Shown here piece after piece: positions 1 to 7,676 of a stretch of DNA of 32,304 bases. Numbering within the stretch: position 1 is the stretch's first letter; each line of letters starts with the position of its first letter. The notes below the pieces were generated by a model, which saw only the letters and a list, made by a program, of their open reading frames with translations, made no database searches and was not told the origin of the DNA. The translations under genes were made by a program, and so were the position numbers. Origin of the DNA: Chloroflexota bacterium (lineage in GTDB: Bacteria > Chloroflexota > Limnocylindria > Limnocylindrales > CSP1-4); assembly GCA_021787395.1 (NCBI GenBank), contig JAJYLZ010000039.1:1-32304 (forward strand), given 5' to 3'.

Positions 1-1325
1 CGCTCCCGACCGAGTTCGGCCGCGTCCACGCCGCGCTTGGCCGCGAGCGCGAGGAGGGCGCCCTCGGTGGGGTCGCCGGTGATCGACCAGGGGTCGCCTC
101 GCCTCGCCGGCGCCCGGAGCGTGGCGTCGTTGCAGGCGGCGGCGACGCGCGCCAGCCGGTCGAGTGCCGCGTCGTGGGCCGGCGGCGGCTCGAGGTCGCC
201 CTCGGGGGCGTAGCCGTCGCCCGCCACGCGGTACTCGCCCGCGGGCGTCCACACCCGCTCCACCAGCATGCGGTTCTCGGTGAGCGTCCCCGTCTTGTCG
301 CTGCACACCACGGTGACCGAGCCCAGGGTCTCGACCGCCGGCAGCTTGCGGATCAGCGACCGGCGCCGGGCCATCCGCCGGGCGCCGAGCGCGAGCGCGA
401 TCGTCACGACGGCCGGCAGGCCCTCCGGGATCGCGGCCACCGCGAGGCTGACCGCGGTCAGGAACATCACGTCGGCCGGCTCGCCGCGGGCGATGCCGGA
501 CGCGAACACGAAGGCGCAGACGACCACGGCGGCGCCCGCCAGCCGCTTGCCCAGGACCGACAGCCGCCGCTGGAGCGGGGTCTGGCCGCCGGCGTGCTCC
601 TGGAGGAGGTCGGCCACGCGGCCGAGCGCGGTCGCCATGCCGGTCGCGACGACGACGCCCAGTCCGCGCCCGTAGGTCACCGCCGTGCCGCTGAAGCCCA
701 TGTTCCGCTGGTCGGCGAGCAGCGCGGCGGTCACGCCCGGGAGCGGCGCCGTCGACTTGCCGGCCGGCTCGGACTCGCCGGTGAGGGCGGCCTCGTTGAC
801 CCGCAGCGCCTGCGCCTCGAGCAGGCGCAGGTCCGCGGTGATCACGTCCCCGGCGTCGAGCCGCACCAGGTCGCCCGGCACCAGCTCGGCGGCCGGCACG
901 ACCAGGGTCTCGCCGCCGCGGACGACGCGCGAGGACGGGCTGGTCATCCGCTTGAGGGCGTCCATGGCCCGCTCGGCCCGGTACTCCTGGACGAACCCCA
1001 CCACGCCGTTGAGCGCGACAATCGCGAGGATCACGGCGGTGTCCTTGAGGTCGCCGATCGCCGCCGTGACGACCGCCGCCCCGACCAGGACCAGGATCAT
1101 GGCGTTCGTGAACTGCTCGAGCAGCAGGCGCCACACCGGCTTGACGGCCCGCACGCGGAGCGCGTTGGGCCCGTGCCGGGCCAGCCGCAGGGCGGCCTCC
1201 GCCTGGGACAGCCCGGCCGTCGAGTGCGAGCCGAGCTGGGCCACGACCTCCTCGGCCCCGTTCGCCCACGGCTCGGGCGCCCGGTCGGCCGGCGCGGGCT
1301 GGCCGGTCACGTCGTCGCCGCCCAT
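1..1325 (-). CDS. Cation-transporting P-type ATPase, P2A (calcium) type, C-terminus cut off by window edge
   Basis: ATP-driven cation pump of the plasma membrane, closest in look to SERCA/PMR1-type calcium ATPases. About 441 N-terminal codons are present; the rest lies beyond base 1. An N-terminal cation-ATPase domain is followed by paired membrane helices, the actuator motif TGES (about residues 182-185), the ion-site helix motif IPEGLP (about 299-304), then the phosphorylation motif CSDKTGTLT with the acceptor Asp near residue 343. The IPEGLP context and the following [10 protein letters not shown] stretch are typical of P2 pumps. The ATG at 1325 has no good Shine-Dalgarno of its own. It lies inside the end of a small upstream ORF (1307-1423) that does have one, so translation is probably coupled. 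Family assignment is secure; calcium rather than another cation is inference. Confidence 0.93.
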   Translation of the reverse strand, partial: MGGDDVTGQPAPADRAPEPWANGAEEVVAQLGSHSTAGLSQAEAALRLARHGPNALRVRAVKPVWRLLLEQFTNAMILVLVGAAVVTAAIGDLKDTAVILAIVALNGVVGFVQEYRAERAMDALKRMTSPSSRVVRGGETLVVPAAELVPGDLVRLDAGDVITADLRLLEAQALRVNEAALTGESEPAGKSTAPLPGVTAALLADQRNMGFSGTAVTYGRGLGVVVATGMATALGRVADLLQEHAGGQTPLQRRLSVLGKRLAGAAVVVCAFVFASGIARGEPADVMFLTAVSLAVAAIPEGLPAVVTIALALGARRMARRRSLIRKLPAVETLGSVTVVCSDKTGTLTENRMLVERVWTPAGEYRVAGDGYAPEGDLEPPPAHDAALDRLARVAAACNDATLRAPARRGDPWSITGDPTEGALLALAAKRGVDAAELGRE

Positions 1326-1423
1326 ACCGCACCGAGGGCGACCCAGTCCTCTGCGATCCGCGCGGAAGGCGAGTCGTCGGTCACCAGGAGCACGGCCAGA
1401 CCCCGGCGCGCCTGCTCGGTCAT
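1307..1423 (-). CDS. 38-codon ORF overlapping the ATPase start; possible leader ORF or UspA remnant
   Basis: A short frame starts at ATG 1423 and is preceded by a near-ideal Shine-Dalgarno (GGAAGGAGG, 6 nt spacing). It ends at a TGA 16 nt past the ATPase ATG, in another frame. The peptide runs LAVLLVTDDSPSARIAEDW in its middle, which resembles the first strand and following helix of universal stress protein A (hydrophobic strand, D-x-S-x-x-A). It then stops where a full UspA would continue for another 100 residues. It may be a decayed UspA gene kept as a ribosome-loading leader for the ATPase, which lacks its own ribosome site. The UspA resemblance is my reading of a very short segment and is weak evidence. 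Confidence 0.45.
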   Translation of the reverse strand: MTEQARRGLAVLLVTDDSPSARIAEDWVALGAVWAATT

Positions 1424-1554
1424 CTCGCGCCTCCTTCCGCTCGATCCGACAGCCGGTTCGGCCCTACCGGCGGCGCAGCCGTCCCGACCCGCGCGTCGCC
1501 AGTCCGATGAGTCCGCCGCTTGGCTGCCTTCGCCGAATGCCCGGACCCCGCCGC

Positions 1555-2151
1555 TCACCTGCCCCGGCGAAGCGCCCCCGCGATCAGGATGCCGCCCAGC
1601 GCGATGATCGCGACGGGCCAGACGAGGTCCCAGTTGATCGGCACGTAGTCCCGCACCAGGAGCCAGGCGCCCAGCACGATCAGGACCGCGCCCGCGACGA
1701 CCCCGGCGCGCCCAGAGGAGAACGTGTGGTCCGGCGACGGCTGCTGGGAGCGGTCCCACCCCTCCGGCCAGCTCGTCGGCGGGCCACCCGGGGGCGTCTC
1801 GGCGGAGGGCTGGCCGCCCGCGGGAGGCGTGCCCGCGGGGCCCGTGCCGCCCTGCCAGCCGTGCGGCCCCGTCCAAGCCCCTCCGGGAGCGCCGGCGCCC
1901 CAGCCCGGGCCCCAGCCGGGCGGCTGGCCGGAGTTCTGCAGGCGGCCGCGGGGCATCCAGCCCGGCGGCGCGTCGGGCACGACGATCGCCATGACGATGT
2001 ACAGGATCACGAAGATGCCGCCCGAGACGAGCGCGAGCAGCACCCAGGCGATGCGCACCAGCGAGGGGTCGAGCCCGAGCCACGCGGCCAGGCCTCCGCA
2101 CACGCCGGCGATGGACCGGTCCGTGGTGGACCGGTAGAGGCGGTCATCCAC
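1555..2151 (-). CDS. PspC domain membrane protein
   Basis: 198-residue membrane protein. The N-terminus is a PspC domain (DRLYRSTTDRSIAGVCGGLA, then a WLGLDPSLVR segment) running into a transmembrane helix at about residues 34-58. A Gly/Pro/Trp-rich cytoplasmic or loop region follows, and two hydrophobic C-terminal segments (about 149-195) resemble LiaI/LiaF-type helices. I chose GTG 2151 because it places the PspC motif at the N-terminus and overlaps the stop of the upstream gene (TGA 2146-2144), a typical coupled arrangement; the open frame itself extends further upstream. PspC proteins usually sense or respond to envelope stress. The partner gene upstream supports an envelope-stress role, but no PspA or LiaRS gene is in view. 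Confidence 0.85.
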   Translation of the reverse strand: MDDRLYRSTTDRSIAGVCGGLAAWLGLDPSLVRIAWVLLALVSGGIFVILYIVMAIVVPDAPPGWMPRGRLQNSGQPPGWGPGWGAGAPGGAWTGPHGWQGGTGPAGTPPAGGQPSAETPPGGPPTSWPEGWDRSQQPSPDHTFSSGRAGVVAGAVLIVLGAWLLVRDYVPINWDLVWPVAIIALGGILIAGALRRGR

Positions 2152-3139
2152 AGCCGTTCTCCGGATCGAGGGTGATGGACCCCAGGTTGACCGACACGTG
2201 GAGGTCGAGGCGCGAGGGCGACGAGGCCCACGCACCCCGCGTCCAGATGCTCCCGTCCTGCGCCATGCCGCGCTGGCCGAAGTTGACCGAGCCGAGCGCC
2301 TCGCCGTCCACGGTGATCCGCAGCGGCACGCCGCTCGGCGCGCAGATGCTGACGCTCCCGACGTTGGCGGCGAACGTCCCGGAGAGGCCGTCCGAGGGCG
2401 TGGGCAGCGTCACGCGCAGCGAGCCGGCATTCACGCTGCCGGACACCGAGCGCGTGCCGATCGCCCCGCCCAGGTCGAGGCTGGCGTCGGCGCCGTTGAC
2501 GGCCGCGTCCAGGGAGGCGATGTGCGCACTGCCGAAGGCGGCGCGAACGGAGCCCGCCCCGACCTCCAGCGAGAGGTTGATCGACGGGTCCTCCGGCAGC
2601 ACCACGTCCCACCGCGCCGCCGGCTCGCCGACGGCGAAGCCGTGGCGCTGGCCGAACTCGGCGTCCAGGTTCGCGCCGTCGGGGGAGCCGATGTCGGGCG
2701 CGGTGACGCCCTCGGCGGGCCATGCGATGGACCAGCCGCTCCCCGCCGCCGTCGTCACGTTCAGCGTGCCGCAGTCCGCGGCCAGGCGCACCGATGCCTC
2801 GGGCGCGAGCGTGCCCGTGACCGGCGCCCCGTTCGGGCCGGCGGACGCCGTCCCGGGCACTCCGCAGACGGAGAGGGGTGCGCCCGGGCTGACCCCGCCG
2901 GCCACGACCCCGCCGGCCATCAGCCCGAAGGCGAGCCCGACGACGACGTTGCCGACGGCGGCCCAGCCCGTGTTCCGCAGCGCCAGGGCCAGGCCGGCGC
3001 CGATCAGCAGCATCGGCCACAGCTGCCACGCCTGGCTGGCCGTGCCCGCGCCGACCACCCCTCCCCGCACGGCGATCGGCACCGCGCCGAGCGCGATGAA
3101 GAACACGCCCCAGCCCAGCAGCCCCCGATTCACACGCAT
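2144..3139 (-). CDS. LiaF/toast-rack-like membrane protein
   Basis: About 331 residues. The N-terminal 75 residues hold hydrophobic segments with the pattern GLLGWGVFFIALGAVP ... WQLWPMLLIGAGLALAL, as in LiaI/LiaF-type membrane regions. The remaining 240 residues are a Gly/Ser/Asn-rich, probably all-beta extracytoplasmic region with repeating motifs (SINLSLEVGAGSVRAAFG, then later NVGSVSICAPSG), like the toast-rack/DUF4097-type domains often found beside PspC. The ATG at 3139 follows a clear GGAGGGAG ribosome site. An upstream in-frame ATG at 3169 is less likely. It is coupled to the PspC gene by an 8-nt overlap. It probably acts as a sensor or modulator of envelope stress; this is inferred from architecture and neighbour only. 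Confidence 0.7.
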   Translation of the reverse strand: MRVNRGLLGWGVFFIALGAVPIAVRGGVVGAGTASQAWQLWPMLLIGAGLALALRNTGWAAVGNVVVGLAFGLMAGGVVAGGVSPGAPLSVCGVPGTASAGPNGAPVTGTLAPEASVRLAADCGTLNVTTAAGSGWSIAWPAEGVTAPDIGSPDGANLDAEFGQRHGFAVGEPAARWDVVLPEDPSINLSLEVGAGSVRAAFGSAHIASLDAAVNGADASLDLGGAIGTRSVSGSVNAGSLRVTLPTPSDGLSGTFAANVGSVSICAPSGVPLRITVDGEALGSVNFGQRGMAQDGSIWTRGAWASSPSRLDLHVSVNLGSITLDPENGCG

Positions 3140-3356
3140 CGCTCCCTCCCACCCCGAGTCGCGGCACATTCTGGAGCAGGCGTCAGGCGGGGGCCCATGT
3201 CGAGCGGCCCGACCAGTGGGCCCGACCGGCCCGAGCCGGTCGCGACACCCGTCTCGGGTCTTTCGTGGCCCAGCGGCTCGGTCCAGCGGCGTCGGGCTGG
3301 TCGGGCGGGGTCAGCCGCCGGTTCCGGGCGGCCCCCTCCGGGGCTCTCGGGACCGC

Positions 3357-3362
3357 CATACT
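3357..3362 (+). promoter_or_regulatory. -10 element CATACT placing the start site at the acyltransferase start codon
   Basis: CATACT lies 6 nt before GTG 3369. With usual -10 to start-site spacing, the mRNA would begin at the start codon, giving a leaderless transcript. No convincing -35 is visible. The same GCCATACTC context precedes the marR start at 25548. Confidence 0.45.
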
Positions 3363-3368
3363 CGCGAC

Positions 3369-4154
3369 GTGCCCGAGATGCTGCTCCCCGAGCCCGAGTA
3401 CCGGGCGTTGCGAGTCCGGCTGCTCCGGCTCGCCTGCCGGATCGTGGTCGGCGGGCTCCTGCGCATCCGAGTGGAGCACGCCGAGCGCTGGGCCAGCGGG
3501 CCGGCCATCTACTGCTTCAGCCACCTCAACTGGGTGGACCCCCTGGTCCTGATCGCCGTGCTGCCGCCGCGCCCCCGCTACGCCATGTTCGGGCCGAAGG
3601 AGGAGGACATGACCGAGGGGGCCCGGAACCGGCTCATGGCGTGGGCCGGGTTCGGGATCCCGTACCGGCCCGAGAAGACGGACCTGCTGCCCACGACCCG
3701 GCGGGTCGGCAAGGTGCTGGACCGCGGCTGGGTCATCGCGATCGCGGGGGAGGGGAGGATCCACCGCGGCGAGCACGAGCTGACGCCGCTCCAGGACGGG
3801 ACGGCGTACTTCGCCCTCCGCTCGGGCGTGCCGGTGATCCCGCTCGCCGTCAACGGGACGTCGTGGCTGGCGTTCCGGCGCGGCGTGCGGGTCAGGGTGG
3901 GCGAGCCGATCCTCCCCTCGGGGCGTCCCACCCGTCCGGCGATCGAGTCGCTCACTCGCCGGATCGAGGCCGCGCTGCTGGCGATGACGGCCGACTTCCC
4001 CGACCCGCCGCCCCCCGGACGACGCTTCCGGCGCCTCACCGAGTGGTTCAACGACTGGCCGGAGGGCGCCCGGCCGAGGCTGGGCGAGGGCGACGGCGCG
4101 GCGTACCTGCGCCGGCTGCGCGAGGACGATGCGGCGGGCGGGGCCGCGGGCTGA
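3369..4154 (+). CDS. 1-acyl-sn-glycerol-3-phosphate acyltransferase family (PlsC-like)
   Basis: 261-residue PlsC/LPLAT-family acyltransferase, expected to acylate lysophosphatidic acid or a similar lysolipid at the inner membrane face. The catalytic HX4D motif is present as HLNWVD (His52, Asp57). The glycerol-phosphate-binding block appears as a GEGRIHRG segment about 70 residues later, in place of the commoner EGTR. A PVIPLAVNG strand follows. The C-terminal 60 residues are charged and Pro-rich. No Shine-Dalgarno precedes the GTG, but a -10 box sits 6 nt upstream, suggesting a leaderless mRNA; ATG 3378 is the alternative start. It is divergent from the toast-rack gene. The acyl acceptor cannot be told from sequence. 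Confidence 0.85.
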   Translation: MPEMLLPEPEYRALRVRLLRLACRIVVGGLLRIRVEHAERWASGPAIYCFSHLNWVDPLVLIAVLPPRPRYAMFGPKEEDMTEGARNRLMAWAGFGIPYRPEKTDLLPTTRRVGKVLDRGWVIAIAGEGRIHRGEHELTPLQDGTAYFALRSGVPVIPLAVNGTSWLAFRRGVRVRVGEPILPSGRPTRPAIESLTRRIEAALLAMTADFPDPPPPGRRFRRLTEWFNDWPEGARPRLGEGDGAAYLRRLREDDAAGGAAG

Positions 4155-4206
4155 CCCCCGTCTGTGGCATCCTGCTGGGGACACCGCACCACCTAGGAGA
4201 TCCTGC

Positions 4207-4572
4207 GTGGGAGCCACCGGCCTCTCAGCCGACCGCACCGAGTACCGCGCCCGCCTCGCGGAGCAGCCTGACGCCCAGATCGACAGCTGGGCTGCCGAGA
4301 TGATGCGCGACGTCGCCGTCCGCCGCGGCGTCGTCCGCGTGATCGACGACTTCCGCACCGCCGCGAAGCTCACGGAACGTGAATTCGAACGTGTGTTCGC
4401 ATCTGGCGGCGGGCCGCCCGCGACGATCGGGCGAGACGCCGCCGGGCGCCTGATGGTCCCGGCCGTGGCGCTGTGGGCGCTCGTCCCCGGCATCCGCGCC
4501 GAGGTGGACGACGGCCGCGCCCGGTTGATCGAGTACCTCGTCGCCTCGTTCGACGAGCTCGTCTACGTCTGA
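4207..4572 (+). CDS. Conserved-looking hypothetical protein
   Basis: 121 residues, starting at GTG 4207 after a clear AGGAGAT site (7 nt spacing). The frame opens further upstream, overlapping the acyltransferase, but that part has no ribosome site. The sequence is soluble and mixed helical. An Ala/Arg-rich helix (SWAAEMMRDVAVRRGVVRVI) is followed by a segment rich in charged residues (LTEREFERVFASGGGPP), a GRDAAGRLMVPAVALW stretch and a C-terminal LIEYLVASFDELVYV. There is no signal peptide, membrane segment or metal motif. I have an impression of similar proteins in other Chloroflexota but cannot name a family. It is 52 bp downstream of the acyltransferase and possibly cotranscribed. Confidence 0.7.
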   Translation: MGATGLSADRTEYRARLAEQPDAQIDSWAAEMMRDVAVRRGVVRVIDDFRTAAKLTEREFERVFASGGGPPATIGRDAAGRLMVPAVALWALVPGIRAEVDDGRARLIEYLVASFDELVYV

Positions 4573-4858
4573 TCGCCGCTCCGACACGAGGCCCTTCAGG
4601 CAGGCTCACCCGATCGGGGAGGCACCGCCCCCCGAACCCCACGCGCCACCCGCGCGACCGTCGGCCCCGGCCGGGACTTGGCGTCGCCACCTTCCGTCCG
4701 AGCTCCCGCCCGAACCCGTCGCCCAGGGGGCGTCCGCGGGGCCGTCGTCGCCCGAGGCGCCCGGGCTGACCCATCGCCCCGCCCCGCCGGAATCGCCGCA
4801 CCCGGCGTCCGTTCGCCTCCCGGCGGGCCGCCCGCGCCGAGCCGCCACGCCAGAGCCC

Positions 4859-5851
4859 TTGCCGCCGCCCTCGATCGTCGCCCCAGTGCGCCGCACGCGG
4901 CTGCTCCGCCCGGCGCCCAGCGCAGAGCCGACGGTCAGCGTCCACGGCGCAGGGGGGCCGGAACGGACGGCCGAGCGGGAGGGGAACGCTGGGCGGGGCC
5001 TGCCCGGTCGCGCGGTCGAGGACGGTCGGCTCGTCCGCCTCTTCCCGCCGCTCCTGGGCGGAGCCGTGGTGGTGGTGGTCGCGACCGTCGCGGGCGGGCC
5101 GGCTGCCCGCTCCCTGCTGCTGGGGGCCTCGATGCTGCTGCTGCAGCTCGCCGTCGGCGCGCTCAGCGGCCCTGTCCTCTCGCCACGGGTGTCGGCGGGA
5201 GGGCGCGAGGCCCCCGTCCGGCAGCCGGCCGCGGGGATCTTCGCGGCCCGGGTCGCGCCTGCCGCCAGCGCTGTGGCCGGGCTCCTGCTGGCGCTCGCCG
5301 CCGGCCCGCCGGTCGTGCTCCTGGCGGCGATCGCGCTGGCCATCGGCGCCTGGCACGCCCTGGTCGCCGACGGCACCCGGCTCTCCTGGGTGGCGCCGGC
5401 GCTCTGGGCTCCGCTCCTGCCCGTCTACGGCTGGCTCGGGGTGACGAGCGGCCTGCCGTCGGCATTCGCGGTGCTCGTCCCGGGGGCCGCGCTGGGCGCC
5501 GCGGGCCTGGCGATCGCCAGCTCGACGGTCGACCTCGAACGGGACGCCGCCGCCGCGCGGCGATCGCTGGCGAGGGCGCTCGGCCCCGTTCGGGCGGCCG
5601 AGCTGGTGTTCGCCATCGAGGTCGCGGTCGCAGCGCTCGCCGTCACCTCGGCGTGGAGGCTCGGGGCTGCCGGGGCCTGGCAGACGATCGCCGCGGCCGC
5701 GGCCGTGGTGCCGGTCGCCGGGGCGCTCATGGGGCTGGCGGCCGCCGGCCGCGGCCCGGGCGCCAGGGAGGTGTCGTTCGAGCTCCAGGCGGTCGGCCTG
5801 GGGCTCCTTGTGGTGGCCTGGGTCAACGCGGTGAGCTTGGCGCCCGCCTGA
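4859..5851 (+). CDS. UbiA-like membrane protein lacking the first Asp-rich motif
   Basis: Hydrophobic protein with about eight predicted membrane segments, laid out like UbiA prenyltransferases. Where UbiA has its first substrate-binding motif NDxxDxxxD, this protein has SGPVLSPRV after a typical QLAVGAL lead-in, so all three Asp positions are lost. The second motif remains recognisable as DLERDAAAARRSLARALG. Without the first motif, ordinary prenyl-diphosphate chemistry through magnesium is unlikely, so the protein may have a changed role or be decaying. The start is uncertain. TTG 4859 opens the frame and GTG 4886 is next. A more UbiA-like N-terminus would begin near 5000, where only a CTG is available. 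The first 50 residues are low-complexity and may not be translated. Confidence 0.6.
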   Translation: MPPPSIVAPVRRTRLLRPAPSAEPTVSVHGAGGPERTAEREGNAGRGLPGRAVEDGRLVRLFPPLLGGAVVVVVATVAGGPAARSLLLGASMLLLQLAVGALSGPVLSPRVSAGGREAPVRQPAAGIFAARVAPAASAVAGLLLALAAGPPVVLLAAIALAIGAWHALVADGTRLSWVAPALWAPLLPVYGWLGVTSGLPSAFAVLVPGAALGAAGLAIASSTVDLERDAAAARRSLARALGPVRAAELVFAIEVAVAALAVTSAWRLGAAGAWQTIAAAAAVVPVAGALMGLAAAGRGPGAREVSFELQAVGLGLLVVAWVNAVSLAPA

Positions 5852-6030
5852 CAAGCGCCTGAAACCCGGCACCCCCTCCGTGCCTCGGAGGAGCGAGGAC
5901 AGGGCGGTGCGGACCCGCAAACCCCGTGGTCCCATCGGCCGCCCAGGACCACCGTACCCCTAACGGATCTCGTCGCGAGGTCGTTATCTAGGGCGTCACG
6001 CCGCACACGGTTGGAGGACACCAGCGTCTC

Positions 6031-6546
6031 ATGACATCACTGCTTCGTCGCTTCCGGGGTCTGGGCATCGCACTCGCGGTGTTGGCCATCTCCGCGGGGG
6101 CGGTCTTCGCGGCAGCTCCGTCGATGACCCCCGTCTCGTCGCACGCTGCCGATCAGGCCCGGAACCACACCGTCACCGCCGATCCCACCGAGACCCCCGA
6201 GCCGTCTGAGAGCCCCTCGGCGAGCCCGTCTGAGAGCCCCTCGGCCAGCCCCCTGCAGGCTCCGGCGAGCCCGAGCCCGGACACCCACGGTGCCCTGGTC
6301 TCTGCAGCTGCGCAGATGCCCACGCCGTCGGGCTTCCCGAACCACGGCTCCTTCGTCTCGTGCGTCGCGCACATGCCCGCCCCGTCCCCGACGGCGAGCT
6401 TCGACTGGAGCACCGTGACCCCCGCGTCCTGCGGGCTCGCCCCCGCCAGCACTGTCCAGCCCGGGGCCACCGCCGGCACCGGCACGACCCACGGCCGGAG
6501 CGGATCCCACAGTCACGGCCACGGCAACCCGAACAGCGGGAGCTGA
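6031..6546 (+). CDS. Secreted Ser/Pro-rich protein of unknown function
   Basis: 171 residues from ATG 6031, preceded by a GGAGGA site. Residues 1-30 form a clear Sec signal peptide: basic LLRRFRG, then a hydrophobic core LGIALAVLAISAGAVFA with Ala-x-Ala-type cleavage. The mature part is low-complexity: a Ser/Pro/Glu stretch with a repeated ESPSASPS unit, then a region with two Cys (VSCVAHM and ASCGLA) that could form a disulphide, ending in a His/Gly/Ser-rich tail (GRSGSHSHGHG) that might bind metal. A possible -10 (TTATCT near 5983) lies about 40 nt upstream. A strong hairpin follows the stop. No family recognised. Confidence 0.7.
   Translation: MTSLLRRFRGLGIALAVLAISAGAVFAAAPSMTPVSSHAADQARNHTVTADPTETPEPSESPSASPSESPSASPLQAPASPSPDTHGALVSAAAQMPTPSGFPNHGSFVSCVAHMPAPSPTASFDWSTVTPASCGLAPASTVQPGATAGTGTTHGRSGSHSHGHGNPNSGS
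6202..6249 (+). repeat. Two tandem copies of a 24-bp unit
   Basis: The unit beginning CCGTCTGAGAGCCCCTCGG occurs twice with a period of 24 bp inside the secreted protein gene and encodes the repeated SESPSASP peptide. The second copy differs by a base. It is a coding minisatellite that could change copy number without shifting frame. Confidence 0.8.
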
Positions 6547-6572
6547 CCGCAGCCGTTTCCCCGCTACGCAGC

Positions 6573-6599
6573 GAAGCCGGCGCCACTGGCGCCGGCTTC
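6573..6599. terminator. Bidirectional hairpin terminator between convergent genes
   Basis: A perfect 12-bp stem (GAAGCCGGCGCC pairing with GGCGCCGGCTTC) with a 3-nt loop, followed on the plus strand by TTCTTCGT. It sits between the end of the secreted protein gene and the end of parB, so it can serve both. The T tract is weak. Confidence 0.8.
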
Positions 6600-6644
6600 T
6601 TCGTGCCCGCTGCCGCTTCGGGGCACCAGGAGGAGGGGAGTCGC

Positions 6645-7676
6645 CTAGCGGTCGGGGTCGCCGCTCCGTACGACGGCGATCGCGTTCTCCAGGCGGAGCT
6701 TGGCGATGGTCAGGTACTTGGCCAGGTTGGCCCGGTCGATGGACCCGATGGAATCGAGCAGGCGCGGGTCGCGGATCACCCCCAGCAGCCCCTCCACCGC
6801 CTCGTTCAACTGGGCCTTGGCGGTGTACAGGCTGTCGTCCTTGAGGTCCTGGTGCGGGCCCCCGGCAGCCCAGCCGATCTCGGCCGCCTGCGGGTCGGGC
6901 AGGGCGGCTGCCGCGACGGGGGCCTGAGGTGAGGCCGCCGGGGCGAGCTCCTCTTCGCCGCCATCGGGGTGTCGGGAGGGTCGGCCCTCGATCCGCTCCC
7001 GGAGCTTGACCAGCGACAGCTCGTTCCGGGCCACGGCGTCCGCCAGTCGCTTCCGCTTGCGCGGGTCGGCGACTTTCATGAGCTCGTAGGCGTGGGACAG
7101 GGTGTCCTTGCGCAAAGACACGAGCTCGCGAACCTCAGGAGGCGCATCCGCCAGTCGGAGCCGGTTCTCGAGGTAGCCCTTGTCCTTGCCCAGCTTGTCC
7201 GCCAGCCGCCGGATGCTGTAGCCGTGCTCCTTGATCATCCGGTCGTACATCACCGCCTCGTCGAGAGGGGAGATGTCCTCGCGCTGGAGGTTCTCGATGA
7301 TGGAGATCTCGAGGGCCGTGGAATCGTCGATGTCCTCGACGAGGGCGGGGATCGTCGCCTGGCCGGCCAGCTTGGACGCCCGCCAGCGGCGCTCGCCGGC
7401 GATGAGCTGGAATCGGTTCTCGTCGATGGGCCGGACCAGGACCGGCTGCAGGACGCCGTGCTCTCGGATGGACGCGGCCAGCTCCTCCAGCGTCGCCGCG
7501 TCGAACGCGAGCCGGGGGTTCTCGGGGTTGGGCTCGACGCGGTCCACCGCGACCAGCTTGACGCCGGTGGAGCGATGGGTCGTCTCGGGTGACAGCAGGC
7601 TGACGATGGCGGGGGACAGCTCCCGCTCCTCAGACAGCCGGCGGGCGGCGGCGGCGCGGAAGTCAGGCCTGGCCAA
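6645..7676 (-). CDS. parB: Chromosome partitioning protein ParB
   Basis: 343-residue DNA-binding CTPase-type ParB, which loads at parS sites and works with ParA in chromosome segregation. The N-terminal ParB/Srx domain carries GERRWRA (residues 94-100) and ENLQRED (128-134). A helix-turn-helix follows at about 150-175 (YSIRRLADKLGKDKGYLENRL), and the C-terminus is a dimerisation helix after a Pro/Ala linker. TTG 7676 is the start, overlapping the end of parA by 14 nt, with GGGAGGTG upstream. Codons for SLRKDT (188-193) are formed by one copy of the 18-bp dispersed palindrome (7103-7120). No canonical parS was found in the window. Confidence 0.95.
   Translation of the reverse strand: MARPDFRAAAARRLSEERELSPAIVSLLSPETTHRSTGVKLVAVDRVEPNPENPRLAFDAATLEELAASIREHGVLQPVLVRPIDENRFQLIAGERRWRASKLAGQATIPALVEDIDDSTALEISIIENLQREDISPLDEAVMYDRMIKEHGYSIRRLADKLGKDKGYLENRLRLADAPPEVRELVSLRKDTLSHAYELMKVADPRKRKRLADAVARNELSLVKLRERIEGRPSRHPDGGEEELAPAASPQAPVAAAALPDPQAAEIGWAAGGPHQDLKDDSLYTAKAQLNEAVEGLLGVIRDPRLLDSIGSIDRANLAKYLTIAKLRLENAIAVVRSGDPDR
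7103..7120. repeat. Dispersed 18-bp palindrome, copy A (inside parB)
   Basis: TGTCCTTGCGCAAAGACA: a palindrome with one mismatched pair and a perfect TTGCGCAA core, extended to 20 bp by flanking G/C. It is identical over 18 bp to copy D at 12218-12235. It lies in the parB coding sequence and is read as SLRKDT. Confidence 0.85.

Noticed and set aside
4573-4858. Possible gene in the gap before the UbiA-like gene
   Set aside because: Frames here are Pro/Arg-rich in every reading, with no ribosome site and no recognisable sequence.
6202-6249. Tandem 24-bp repeat as a CRISPR-like or mobile element
   Set aside because: It is only two units, in frame, and encodes a low-complexity Ser/Pro peptide; there are no spacers or cas genes.
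7103-7120. Palindrome copy A as a simple result of conserved ParB residues SLRKDT
   Set aside because: Coding need cannot explain an exact 18-base match to copy D in an unrelated gene and frame, so I kept it in the family, though protein constraint may contribute.
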